NCBI RefSeq assembly: GCF_001420715.1
Contig: NZ_LJJC01000004.1
Location: 907,844 to 971,843 of the forward strand
Length of the DNA stretch: 64,000 bases
Direction: 5' to 3'
Origin: Heyndrickxia shackletonii
Lineage (GTDB): Bacteria; Bacillota; Bacilli; Bacillales; Bacillaceae_C
The notes below the pieces were generated by a model that had not been told where the DNA came from, searched no databases, and saw nothing but the letters and a program-made list of their open reading frames with translations. This document shows positions 47,479-56,537 of this stretch, one piece after another. The first letter of the stretch is position 1; the number at the start of each line of letters is the position of its first letter. The position numbers and the translations under genes were made by a program.

Positions 47479-48411
47479 ATGCAGGAACAAGGAAAAATCA
47501 TGCAAATAAATCGAAGGTATGAGCCGCTTTCAAGAGATAATGCAGTAGCTGAAAAAATAGCTAGACCTAGTATTTCATATTGGAAAGATGTATGGCGCAG
47601 GTTTAAAAAGAATAAGTTAGCCCTTTTTGGGGTTATAACCATCTCGCTATTAGCCATAATGGCGATTTTTGGATCCGTTATTTCTGGTCACAACTATTAT
47701 TCCAATGATTTAATGAGTGCCAATAAACCACCTTCAGCACAGCATTGGTTTGGAACGGATCAATTAGGTCGTGACGTATTTTCCAGGGTATGGTTTGGTG
47801 CTAGAATCTCGTTATTTATTGGTTTGGCTGCAGCCATTATTGACTTAATAATAGGCGTACTATTAGGTTCCGCTGCTGGATATTTTGGAGGAAAAGTAGA
47901 TGAAGTAATCATGCGTATAGCAGATATTTTATATGGAGTTCCTTACTTATTAGTCGTTATTTTACTATTAGTAGTATTACCTCAAGGATTGCACACTATT
48001 ATTCTAGCAATGACTATCACCGGTTGGGTCAATATGGCGCGAATTGTTCGTGGAGAAGTATTGAGGTTAAGGTCAGAGGAATATGTGATGGCTGCACAGA
48101 CGTTAGGTGCTAGTCGTTTTCGAATATTGTTTCGTCATTTAGTTCCAAATACATTGGGACCGATTCTTGTTACATTAACATTAACCATTCCATCTGCTAT
48201 TTTTACGGAAGCCTTTTTAAGCTACATAGGTTTAGGGGTACCTGCACCTTTAGCCAGCTGGGGAACGATGTCTAATGAGGGTCTGCCAGCTATGGAGAGT
48301 TATCCATGGCAATTATTTATCCCATCCTTCTTTATTTGTATCACAATGTTAGCTTTTAATTCGATTGGTGATGGATTGAGAGATGCACTCGATCCCAAAG
48401 AACGTAAATAG
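47479..48411 (+). CDS. oppC: Peptide ABC transporter permease OppC/DppC type
   Basis: 310 residues. The family N-terminal segment WKDVWRRFKKNKLALFGV, the GTDQLGRDVFSRVWFGARISL motif (about 90-110) and the loop YVMAAQTLGASRFRILFRHLVPN are present. The ATG at 47479 is preferred over TTG at 47473 from the spacing to GGAAGAGGG. Confidence 0.93.
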   Translation: MQEQGKIMQINRRYEPLSRDNAVAEKIARPSISYWKDVWRRFKKNKLALFGVITISLLAIMAIFGSVISGHNYYSNDLMSANKPPSAQHWFGTDQLGRDVFSRVWFGARISLFIGLAAAIIDLIIGVLLGSAAGYFGGKVDEVIMRIADILYGVPYLLVVILLLVVLPQGLHTIILAMTITGWVNMARIVRGEVLRLRSEEYVMAAQTLGASRFRILFRHLVPNTLGPILVTLTLTIPSAIFTEAFLSYIGLGVPAPLASWGTMSNEGLPAMESYPWQLFIPSFFICITMLAFNSIGDGLRDALDPKERK

Positions 48412-48443
48412 TTCTCATTTGAAAAAATAAAGGGGAGAAGATT

Positions 48444-49472
48444 ATGGATAAAATTCTAGAAGTGAGAGACTTAGCTGTATCCTTTGAAACGTATGGTGGA
48501 AAAGTTCAGGCCGTCAGAGGAGTAAGCTTTGATTTATATAAAGGAGAGACATTGGCTATTGTGGGTGAATCTGGATCGGGGAAAAGTGTCACATCACAAT
48601 CCATTGTTCAATTGATACCGATGCCGCCTGGAAAATTCGAGAGTGGATCCATCATCTTTAACGGAGAAGATCTCATTCAAAAATCGGAAATGGAGATGGA
48701 AAAAATTCGTGGTAAGGATATTGGAGTGATTTTCCAGGATCCGATGACATCGTTAAATCCAACAATGAAGGTGGGGCGTCAAATTTCAGAAGGATTAATC
48801 AAGCACCAAAAACTTAATAAAAAAAGAGCTTATGAAAAAAGTATTGAATTATTAAGATTGGTTGGAATTCCGAATCCAGAAAAACGAATTAATCAGTATC
48901 CCCATCAATTTTCTGGGGGGATGCGTCAACGTGTCATGATTGCCATTGCACTTGCGTGTAATCCAAAGGTGTTAATAGCGGATGAGCCGACAACCGCACT
49001 GGATGTTACCATTCAGGCACAGATTCTTGATTTAATGAAAGATTTGCAAGAGGATATGGGCATGTCCATCATCTTAATTACCCATGATTTGGGGGTAGTG
49101 GCAAGAACTTCACAACGTGTGGTTGTCATGTATGGTGGAATTGTAGTTGAAACGGGTACAGTGGATGAAATATTTTATCAATCCAAACATCCTTATACAT
49201 GGGGATTGTTATCATCTATGCCTAAAATAGATGCCGATAATGATGAAGAACTGTTGGCAATACCTGGATCTCCTCCAGACTTATTAGATCCACCTAAGGG
49301 ATGTCCCTTTGCTGCTCGCTGCTCTCACGCAATGAATATATGTGCGGATGAAATGCCGAAATATACGACTCTCTCTGATACACAAAAAACAGCTTGTTGG
49401 CTGCTTACTAAAGAAGCACAAAGTATCAAACAATCTGAAACTGTCATGGCAGGAGGGAGCATAAGTGAATAA
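48444..49472 (+). CDS. oppD: Peptide ABC transporter ATPase OppD/DppD type
   Basis: 342 residues. Walker A GESGSGKS (about 39-46), ABC signature FSGGMRQRV and Walker B VLIADEPTTALDV are intact. The C-terminal oligopeptide extension with CPFAARCSHAMNIC can hold an Fe-S cluster, as in OppD/DppD. It overlaps oppF by 8 nt. Confidence 0.94.
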   Translation: MDKILEVRDLAVSFETYGGKVQAVRGVSFDLYKGETLAIVGESGSGKSVTSQSIVQLIPMPPGKFESGSIIFNGEDLIQKSEMEMEKIRGKDIGVIFQDPMTSLNPTMKVGRQISEGLIKHQKLNKKRAYEKSIELLRLVGIPNPEKRINQYPHQFSGGMRQRVMIAIALACNPKVLIADEPTTALDVTIQAQILDLMKDLQEDMGMSIILITHDLGVVARTSQRVVVMYGGIVVETGTVDEIFYQSKHPYTWGLLSSMPKIDADNDEELLAIPGSPPDLLDPPKGCPFAARCSHAMNICADEMPKYTTLSDTQKTACWLLTKEAQSIKQSETVMAGGSISE

Positions 49473-50430
49473 AGAAAAATTACTTGAAATAAAAGATTTA
49501 AAGAAACACTTTAAAGAAGGAAGAAAGGTCAGTTTAAAGGCAGTGGATGGAATTTCCTTTGATATTTATAAAGGAGAAACGTTTGGTCTTGTAGGAGAAT
49601 CAGGGTGCGGAAAATCAACGGTTGGGAGAACGATTATCAATTATTATAAGGCAACTGGAGGAGAAGTAGTTTTTAAAGGAAAAAAGGTGAATGAAAATAA
49701 ATCGAAGCAAGACATCAAACAATTTAAACGCAGCATGCAAATGATTTTTCAAGATCCTTATGCATCATTAAATCCACGGATGACGGTTAAAGACATTATC
49801 GCAGAGGGAATGGACATTCATGGATTATTTAATAGTAACAAAGAAAGAACAGAACGAGTGAATGAATTATTAAGAGTGGTTGGATTAAATGAAGAACATG
49901 GGAATCGCTATGCACATGAATTTAGTGGGGGGCAACGCCAACGGATAGGAATTGCACGGGCATTGGCTGTCGATCCTGAACTTATTATTGCCGATGAGCC
50001 AATCTCTGCCTTAGATGTTTCCATACAAGCACAAGTTGTAAATTTAATGAAAAAGCTTCAGAGAGAACGAGGATTGACCTATCTATTCATAGCTCATGAT
50101 TTATCTATGGTTAAACATATAAGTGATCGAGTTGGTGTAATGTATCTTGGCAATATGGTAGAGATTGCTTCAAGTAAAGAATTGTATAAAGAGCCACTAC
50201 ATCCATATACACAGGCGCTTTTATCAGCCATTTCACATCCTGATCCAATAACAGAACGAAAGAGAGAGCGGATTGTACTTAAAGGGGAATTGCCGAGTCC
50301 AATAGATCCGCCGAGTGGGTGCAGGTTTAGAACAAGGTGTCCACTTGCTATGGATATATGCTCTAAAGTTAGACCGCAATGGCAAGAAGTACGGAATGAT
50401 CATTGGGTCGCATGTCATTTATATGACTGA
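49465..50430 (+). CDS. oppF: Peptide ABC transporter ATPase OppF/DppF type
   Basis: 321 residues, start GTG after AGGAGGGAG. Walker A GESGCGKST, signature FSGGQRQRIGIARAL and Walker B LIIADEPISALDVS are intact, as is the C-terminal CRFRTRCPLAMDIC. Last gene of the pepF-opp unit; hairpin repeat B follows. Confidence 0.94.
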   Translation: MNKEKLLEIKDLKKHFKEGRKVSLKAVDGISFDIYKGETFGLVGESGCGKSTVGRTIINYYKATGGEVVFKGKKVNENKSKQDIKQFKRSMQMIFQDPYASLNPRMTVKDIIAEGMDIHGLFNSNKERTERVNELLRVVGLNEEHGNRYAHEFSGGQRQRIGIARALAVDPELIIADEPISALDVSIQAQVVNLMKKLQRERGLTYLFIAHDLSMVKHISDRVGVMYLGNMVEIASSKELYKEPLHPYTQALLSAISHPDPITERKRERIVLKGELPSPIDPPSGCRFRTRCPLAMDICSKVRPQWQEVRNDHWVACHLYD

Positions 50431-50437
50431 AAACAGA

Positions 50438-50480
50438 GGGACGGTTCTTTTGTTTCCTTTAAGGAAAGAAGAATCGTCCC
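50438..50480. repeat. Hairpin repeat B between convergent oppF and the FAD dehydrogenase gene
   Basis: GGGACGGTTCTT pairs with AAGAATCGTCCC, with an inner perfect palindrome TTTCCTTTAAGGAAA. It resembles repeat A at 44704. Lying between convergent genes, it probably acts as a two-way terminator. Confidence 0.7.
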
Positions 50481-50491
50481 CATGTTTTTGA

Positions 50492-51697
50492 TTAGGAAAT
50501 TTCTTGATAAACTTTTTCTAACCTTTCGCGTCCATCCGTTATTCCCGGATGAAATTGAATGCTCGCGTTGTTTCTGGTTGTATGTACGTTTAGAATTGCT
50601 TCACGCAAATGTTCGGTGGTTTCTTTATTGTTTGGGAAAGCACGGTTTACGATGGAGAAACCGGCCACATTTCCTTGTGTTATTGCCACTTTTGCACTCT
50701 CAATTCCTGTTATGTTCCCTGCAACATAAAGTCCGTCTAACATCGTTTCCATTTTTTCATTATGCACTGGTACATGTCCGCCTAATTCAGGAATGAATTG
50801 AAATGGACAGCCGGCAATAGCCGCAAGTTCAACAAGCGGGTAAAGACCTCCAGCAATACAGACAAAGTCTACCTCCATTTGTTGAGCACTTTCTTCTATT
50901 ATGGTCCCATCCGGTCGTACATCACATATGGTCACAGATTCTACTTGATTCTTCCCATTAATTTGAGTTACGCATTTTTTCAAATGAATGGGCATATCCC
51001 ACATTTTAATCCCTTTTTTCGGAAGAAATTTCAAGGCAAGACCCTGCATCCAACTGGATTTTACCAATTTACTCCCCATACGAATAAAAGCGGAAGGAGC
51101 AAGATGAGAGATACGAAGAAGGGATTCCATCACTTTTTCTGGATGCCCAGCATCTTTTGTAATGTGATTAACAGCAGGGAGCGCCATACATGCAATATCG
51201 ATTCCCGCAAGCTGCAATTCGCGAGTGATAGCAGCAGATAACACATTAATTCCTACAACCACTCCTTTTTTACCGACTCGTACGCGATGGACATTTGCCA
51301 TGACTTGAGCCGCACCGATGGACATTACTCCCGGCAGTGTCCAACCAGGGATGGGTACTGGGGTTTCCGCTGCTCCAGTTGCCAATAATAGATTAGCAGC
51401 TCTAAAGGTTTCTTGATTTGTATGAATAGACCATATACCATCTTGGTTATTAATATCATGTACGGAAACCCCGCAACGAATATCAACTCCAAGTTGTTCG
51501 GCACGGGAAGACAGCTTTTTTGCTTCCTCGATTCCATTCCACCAGGTTCCATCCGGTTCTTGATGAAGTTGACCAAGAAGTCGCCCACCGGGTTTGATAA
51601 ATTCATCCACAACCACGACTTTCAATTGATACTCACGACAAATATTAGCAGCGGATAATCCGGCAGGTCCAGCTCCGATAATAACAACATCAAACAT
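50492..51697 (-). CDS. FAD-dependent oxidoreductase, alpha-type subunit of D-hydroxyproline dehydrogenase (HcnB/LhpE-like)
   Basis: 401 residues with an N-terminal dinucleotide fold (VVIIGAGPAGLSAANICREY) and a second NAD(P)-type fold near 150 (MANVHRVRVGKKGVVVGIN). It is the HcnB-like FAD subunit type used in heteromeric opine, glycine and D-hydroxyproline dehydrogenases. The ATG at 51697 has AAGGAGGAAAA upstream and overlaps the preceding 2Fe-2S gene by 8 nt, as in tight complexes. With the two small Fe-S genes and the DAO-type subunit at 54303 it should oxidise D-hydroxyproline. Specificity is inferred from context. Confidence 0.82.
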   Translation of the reverse strand: MFDVVIIGAGPAGLSAANICREYQLKVVVVDEFIKPGGRLLGQLHQEPDGTWWNGIEEAKKLSSRAEQLGVDIRCGVSVHDINNQDGIWSIHTNQETFRAANLLLATGAAETPVPIPGWTLPGVMSIGAAQVMANVHRVRVGKKGVVVGINVLSAAITRELQLAGIDIACMALPAVNHITKDAGHPEKVMESLLRISHLAPSAFIRMGSKLVKSSWMQGLALKFLPKKGIKMWDMPIHLKKCVTQINGKNQVESVTICDVRPDGTIIEESAQQMEVDFVCIAGGLYPLVELAAIAGCPFQFIPELGGHVPVHNEKMETMLDGLYVAGNITGIESAKVAITQGNVAGFSIVNRAFPNNKETTEHLREAILNVHTTRNNASIQFHPGITDGRERLEKVYQEIS

Positions 51698-52058
51698 GAA
51701 ATTTTCCTCCTTCCTTTTCAAGATGCTTGGAAAGCTCCTTGACAGGTGAAGGTAGTTGTTTGCCGCTTTCAATATCCATCCCTTGCTCAATTACAGTTAA
51801 ACATGCACGCTTGCTTGGAACACCGTTTACACTAACCCGACATTCGAAACAATGTCCAATATTGCAATAAATTCCCCTTGGGGTTCCTTTTTCCTCATGG
51901 ACGCGAAGAGTTCGAATCCCATTTGCCAAAAGAGCTGCAGCAATCGTCTCGCCTTCATACCCTTCATAAGTTGTACCATCAAATTGGAAAGTTACTTTTT
52001 TTCGGTCCGTTAAAGAGCCAAGTACAGGATGCTCGATAATTCGATATTCATTCATCAT
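51690..52058 (-). CDS. 2Fe-2S subunit (HcnA-like) of a D-hydroxyproline dehydrogenase
   Basis: 122 residues with a plant-type ferredoxin fold. The four ligands are C65, C70, C73 and C86 (C-x4-C-x2-C-x12-C). Such small proteins carry electrons between the FAD subunits of HcnABC/LhpBEF-type enzymes. GGGGGCG precedes the start, and MMNEY leaves two adjacent ATGs. Middle gene of three overlapping or abutting minus-strand genes. Confidence 0.85.
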   Translation of the reverse strand: MMNEYRIIEHPVLGSLTDRKKVTFQFDGTTYEGYEGETIAAALLANGIRTLRVHEEKGTPRGIYCNIGHCFECRVSVNGVPSKRACLTVIEQGMDIESGKQLPSPVKELSKHLEKEGGKFHV

Positions 52059-52061
52059 TTT

Positions 52062-52325
52062 TCATTCGCCCCCTAATTCACCAAAGGATACTGGTCTAAC
52101 AGGCGGCTGATATTTTAAGGGAATAGAATCTTGATTTTCTTGTCCACTTATTTCTTTCATAATGGCATCAATAGCAAAACGACATGTACGACCACCGCAA
52201 AATCCCATTCCTGCTCTTGTTCTTAATTTTAGCTCCCTTGCAGAACAATGATATTGTTTAGCTGTGTCTGTTAATTCCCCGAGAGTCACCTCTTCACATC
52301 TGCAAATAATCAACGATGAGTCCAT
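52062..52325 (-). CDS. BFD-like 2Fe-2S protein of the same dehydrogenase complex
   Basis: 87 residues. Ligands C8, C10 (ICRCEEV) and C43, C48 (GFCGGRTC) give the bacterioferritin-associated-ferredoxin (BFD) pattern C-x-C...C-x4-C. In many related enzymes this domain is fused to the FAD subunit; here it is a separate gene. AAGGAGGAATAG precedes the ATG. A minus-strand sigma-54 promoter lies 36 bp upstream, so it heads the three-gene unit. Confidence 0.85.
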   Translation of the reverse strand: MDSSLIICRCEEVTLGELTDTAKQYHCSARELKLRTRAGMGFCGGRTCRFAIDAIMKEISGQENQDSIPLKYQPPVRPVSFGELGGE

Positions 52326-52358
52326 TCGCTATTCCTCCTTTTCATTCTTTTGATATAC

Positions 52359-52376
52359 ATGCAAGAATTGTTCCAA
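52359..52376 (-). promoter_or_regulatory. Sigma-54 promoter of the BFD-2Fe2S-FAD unit
   Basis: On the minus strand TTGGAACAATTCTTGCAT has GG and GC exactly 10 bp apart, with one change (TTGGAA) in the -24 box. Confidence 0.7.
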
Positions 52377-52432
52377 AAATGAAAAGGATTCATATAGAAA
52401 GGTTAATATTTTTCGAGAATTTTTGTTTTAGA

Positions 52433-54130
52433 TTAAATGTTCAACTTTTTCATACGATTATACAAGGTTGCTCGTGATACACCTAACGTTTGCGCGGTAG
52501 CTTGCTTATTATTGTTTTCTTGTTTTAATGTTTCTAAAATAATGTTCCGTTCATATTGCTCAAGCTGGTCTGCTAAAGGTATTCCTTGGTAATGGTTAGA
52601 AAAGGGATTTTCTTTATGAAAAGGAATTCCTGTTTGTTTACTTGTATCATTATGGAAAGGAAGATCTTCCCGTTTAATTTCACCGTTACTTGAAAAGACA
52701 ACTAATCTTTCCACGACATTTCGAAGCTCACGAACATTCCCCGGCCAATCATGCTGGAGCAAATCTTGCATAACTTGTTGAGGAATGCTATGAATAGGTC
52801 GCTCATATCGAAGGGAAAACTCATGAAAAAAGTGGTGACTAAGTTCGATTACGTCTTCTCTTCGTTCTCGTAACGGAGGGATATTAATATTTACGACATT
52901 TAAGCGATAATATAAATCTTCTCGAAATTTGCTTTCATGGATCATCGCTTGTAAATCTCGGTTGGTGGCCGCAATAATACGAAAATCAGCTAATACTTCC
53001 TTTGTTCCTCCAATAGGGAAGAAACGTTTCTCTTGTAATACCCTTAATAACTTCACTTGCAGATCTAAAGGCATTTCACCGATTTCATCTAAAAATAGAG
53101 TCCCACCGCGTGCCATTTCGATTTTTCCTTTTTTTCCACGCAAATCAGCACCTGAAAATGCCCCTTTTTCATAGCCGAATAATTCACTTTCAAATAACGA
53201 GGCAGGGATGGCTCCGCAATTAATTGCGATAAAAGGTGCATCTTTACCTTCTCTCACTTCGTGGATGGCCTTTGCGAACACTTCCTTTCCAACGCCGCTT
53301 TCACCAAGTAATAGAACAGGTGCCTTCGTAGTGCACACTTTTTTCGCCCGATCAATCGTTTTTTCTAAACCGCGGCTATTTCCTTTTATTGCTTGAAAAG
53401 GATCATTCGAAGGTGCCAGTTTACGATATTTTTTCTCAAGATCATGCATTTTTTCTGACATATAGAACAATTCCTGATTTAGACGAACATGTCTTGTAAT
53501 ATCTGTTTCGGAAACAACGGCTCCAATAATTTTTTTATCTAGATATACTGGTGCCGCGTTTATTAGGACAATTAAATCTTCACGTGCCTGATGTTAATGT
53601 TTTGATATCGTTCGTCCTGTCCTTAAGGTATCGATAATTTGTAAATGTTCTAATTTGAAAAATTTAGTGATGGGGTTCCCGATTACTTCTTCTTGTGAAT
53701 ACGAAAAAATTTCTTCCGCTTGTTTTGTCCAAACTTTTACAATCTCGTTTTCATCAATAGCTGTTACGGAGGTGTCGATGGTTTGTAAAATCGTATGAAA
53801 ATAGGCTGCTAAATGTTGATATTTATAAAGAAGCTTTGTACAAAATGAGTAAAGTGAAATGTAGCCTACTACACTTTGATTCTCATTTTCAATAATAATC
53901 ATGCTATCTTTATGCAACAGTTTTATAAGTTTAGAGATGTCTGGAAGCACCTGCTCTTTTATTACAAGGCATGGCTTCCATTCTTGAAGTGAGGTTAAGT
54001 AAAAAAAGTGATCTTCTTTACGTTGGATAACACAGTCGTAATTATTCAGAAGTTGAATATCTTGATTCTCCTCGAAAATGAGAAAATCATTTCTAATGAA
54101 TTCTGTTATTGAAGGTAAAAATTCATTCAT
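52433..54130 (-). pseudogene. Sigma-54-dependent activator (PAS-AAA+-Fis HTH) interrupted by an in-frame TAA
   Basis: The full frame has 565 codons from the ATG at 54130 (AAAAGGAGGGATTGGG upstream). Residues 1-110 are an unassigned sensor region and about 115-210 a PAS domain (AIDENEIVKVWTKQAEEIFSYSQEEVIG). The AAA+ domain has Walker A GESGVGKE and GAFSGA, a variant of the GAFTGA loop that contacts sigma-54. The C-terminus is a Fis-type HTH (TLGVSRATLYNRMKKLNI). A TAA at 53594-53596 replaces codon 179, in the PAS C-terminus (TISKH-stop-HQARED); the frame is open on both sides with no shift. Re-initiation at ATG 53461 (MSEKMHDLEK) would yield an activator without its sensor. Its targets are probably the six sigma-54 promoters here. 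Confidence 0.85.
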
Positions 54131-54248
54131 CCCAATCCCTCCTTTTAAAACTGTATAAGAATTAAGACAGTATATAAAATATTTTACACGAATGACCTGA
54201 AGATACAAATAATTTAGATAAATATATTAAAGGAAATAATAGTGGTGA

Positions 54249-54266
54249 TTGGCACGAATCTTGCAA
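54249..54266 (+). promoter_or_regulatory. Sigma-54 promoter of the DAO-epimerase-deaminase operon
   Basis: TTGGCACGAATCTTGCAA is a near-perfect -24/-12 promoter: GG (54251-54252) and GC (54263-54264) 10 bp apart with TTGGCACG and TTGC. It lies 37 bp upstream of the ATG at 54303. Confidence 0.85.
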
Positions 54267-54302
54267 TCTATAATTTCAGACTCTCTTGGGAGGAGGTACA
54301 TA

Positions 54303-55484
54303 ATGGAGGAAAGCAAACATGCGGAAGTCATTATTATTGGTGGCGGGATTATAGGAAGTGCGATTGCTTACTATGTTTCGAAATCCGGCCTAGATTGCAT
54401 TGTCCTTGAGAAAGGGGAACTTGTAAGTGGCACGTCATCAAGATGTGATGGAAATATTTTGGCGATTGATAAAGACCCAGGCTTCGACAGCCAAATGTCT
54501 TTAAAAAGTCAGCAGTTAGTAGATGACTTGAGCAGGGAGTTGGATTTGCCTTTTGAATACCGTGCACCGGGAAGTATTTTAGTATGCGAATCAGAGGATG
54601 AAATGATTGCTGCTAAGAAATGGGTGGACCGTCAAAAAGAAGCAGGATTGCCATTTAGGATGTTGGACCGCTCAGATATTAGGCAAGAGTCTCCCTATTT
54701 TGCGGAGGATTTATTGGGTGGCCTAGAGTGTGCGACAGATTCTACGGTGAATCCGTATTTACTTACCTACTCTCTTTTTGATAAAGCACAAAAACAAGGG
54801 GCAAGAATTTTTATACAGACAGAAGTGAAAAACATTATAAAGAGGGAGTTTTTTACGATTGAAACGACTAACGGCACTTTCACCGCTAAAAAGGTAGTGA
54901 ATGCAGCGGGAGTGTGGGCACCTTATATTGGTGAAATGGTAGGAGTTCAAGTACCGATAAAGCCGAGAAAAGGGCATATCATTGTTGCTTCACGGCAACA
55001 GCCAGTCGGACTGCGTAAGGTGATGGAATTTGGCTATTTGATTTCGAAATTTGGCGGCAAAAGACAAGTGGATAAAGAAACGGAAAAATATGGAGTGGCG
55101 TTGGTTTTTGAACCAACGGAAAGCCAGAATTTCCTTATTGGAAGCAGTCGTCAGTTTGCAGGTTACAATACGAAAGTCGATATGAATGTGGTCAGATGTA
55201 TTGCCAGAAGGGCGATTCGTTTTTATCCGCAGATGGCTGATATGATGGTAATTCGCAGCTATGCCGGATTGCGACCGTGGACAGAGGATCATTTACCAAT
55301 TGTTTCCCATGTAGAAAAAGTACCGGGATATTATATTGCAGCAGGGCATGAAGGAGATGGTATTAGTCTAGCGGCTGTTACAGGTAAATTAATAGATGAA
55401 CTAATTCGTGAGCAATCAAATACTATTATTCCTTATGAACCGCTCCGCCATGATCGATTTATAGAAAGGGTGAGTGTTCATTGA
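54303..55484 (+). CDS. DAO-family FAD oxidoreductase, beta-type subunit of D-hydroxyproline dehydrogenase (LhpB-like)
   Basis: 393 residues of the D-amino-acid-oxidase/glycine-oxidase fold: EVIIIGGGIIGSAIAYYVSKSG at the N-terminus and C-terminal YYIAAGHEGDGISLAAVTGKL, which binds FAD. This type forms the catalytic beta subunit of heteromeric D-hydroxyproline dehydrogenases and converts D-Hyp to pyrroline-4-hydroxy-2-carboxylate. The ATG at 54303 has GGAGGAGG upstream. It heads a four-gene operon and overlaps the next gene by 4 nt (TTGA). Confidence 0.87.
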   Translation: MEESKHAEVIIIGGGIIGSAIAYYVSKSGLDCIVLEKGELVSGTSSRCDGNILAIDKDPGFDSQMSLKSQQLVDDLSRELDLPFEYRAPGSILVCESEDEMIAAKKWVDRQKEAGLPFRMLDRSDIRQESPYFAEDLLGGLECATDSTVNPYLLTYSLFDKAQKQGARIFIQTEVKNIIKREFFTIETTNGTFTAKKVVNAAGVWAPYIGEMVGVQVPIKPRKGHIIVASRQQPVGLRKVMEFGYLISKFGGKRQVDKETEKYGVALVFEPTESQNFLIGSSRQFAGYNTKVDMNVVRCIARRAIRFYPQMADMMVIRSYAGLRPWTEDHLPIVSHVEKVPGYYIAAGHEGDGISLAAVTGKLIDELIREQSNTIIPYEPLRHDRFIERVSVH

Positions 55485-56503
55485 AAGCAGAAAAAGTATT
55501 TTACACAATTGATACCCATACTGGCGGGAATCCAACACGTACAGTTTTAAGAGGGATACCTCCATTAAAAGGTCATACGATGGCAGAAAAGATGCTGTAT
55601 ATGAAAGAGCATTATGATTGGATTCGCACCTTTTTAATGTATGAACCTCGTGGACATGAAGTAATGTCCGGAGCTTTAATGGTGGAGCCTTGTCATCCTG
55701 AAGCTGACTTTGGTGTGATTTATATTGAGACCGGCGGATATCTCCCGATGTGCGGGCATGACACAATTGGTTTTTGTACGGCATTAGTGGAAGCGGGATT
55801 AATAGAAATTAAGGAGCCCCAAACCCATCTTACTTTAGATACACCTGCGGGACTTGTGGAAGTAGCAATAACGGTTGAAAATGGCAAGGCAAAAGAGGTG
55901 ACATTTTGCAATATCCCAGCGTTTTTACTTAAAACGGTAGAGGTTGAAGTTACTGGTTTAGGTGTTGTGACATGTGATATAGCATATGGCGGTAATTTTT
56001 ATGCGATAACAGATGCACGAAAACTAGGTCTTGATCTCTCTCCGGAAAATGGGTCAACGATTATATCAACAGCGATTCAAATTCGGGATGCGATTAATGC
56101 GTCTGTGGAAGTGATTCATCCGGAGTCACCGTTTATTCACGGTTTAACCCATGTTGAGTTTTTTACCGATCCAACTGACAAAAAGGCAGATGTAAAAAAT
56201 ACTGTTGTTGTACCTCCTGGCGGTATCGACCGTTCTCCATGCGGAACTGGAACATGTGCTAAAATGGCAACTCTTTTCCACTATAAAAAGCTCGAGGTAG
56301 GGCAAGAATTTGTTCATGAGAGTATTGTCGGGTCGTTATTTAAAGGAAAGATTGTCAAACTTGCCAAAGTTGGCGAGCTAGATGCGGTTGTGGCGGAAAT
56401 CACCGGTTCTGCCTGGGTGATGGGAATGCATCAATTTTTTTATCAGCCAAAGGATGAATTAAATGATGGATTTCTATTAATTCCGCCAATGAAGGGGCAT
56501 TAA
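55481..56503 (+). CDS. Proline racemase family enzyme, probably 4-hydroxyproline 2-epimerase
   Basis: 340 residues. Both catalytic Cys are present, C91 (PMCGHDTIGF) and C254 (SPCGTGTCAK), so the enzyme should racemise or epimerise rather than dehydrate. An unusual Asp follows the conserved His (MCGHD; most have MCGHG). The start is TTG, coupled to the preceding stop. In the operon with D-Hyp dehydrogenase and the DapA-like deaminase it would convert trans-4-hydroxy-L-proline to cis-4-hydroxy-D-proline. Proline racemase activity cannot be excluded from sequence. Confidence 0.88.
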   Translation: MKAEKVFYTIDTHTGGNPTRTVLRGIPPLKGHTMAEKMLYMKEHYDWIRTFLMYEPRGHEVMSGALMVEPCHPEADFGVIYIETGGYLPMCGHDTIGFCTALVEAGLIEIKEPQTHLTLDTPAGLVEVAITVENGKAKEVTFCNIPAFLLKTVEVEVTGLGVVTCDIAYGGNFYAITDARKLGLDLSPENGSTIISTAIQIRDAINASVEVIHPESPFIHGLTHVEFFTDPTDKKADVKNTVVVPPGGIDRSPCGTGTCAKMATLFHYKKLEVGQEFVHESIVGSLFKGKIVKLAKVGELDAVVAEITGSAWVMGMHQFFYQPKDELNDGFLLIPPMKGH

Positions 56504-56537
56504 ATGTAAAAACTCTGTTTAGAAGGAGGGATAAAAG

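Noticed and set aside
50482-51241. Plus-strand frames of 104 and 147 codons opposite the FAD oxidoreductase gene
   Set aside because: Antisense to a gene with clear FAD-binding motifs and overlapping partner genes; composition is not protein-like.
52446-52465. TTATACA-like sequence as a common enhancer of all six sigma-54 promoters
   Set aside because: TTATACA variants appear near several of these promoters, but the motif is short and AT-rich, so it is not distinguishable from chance by eye.
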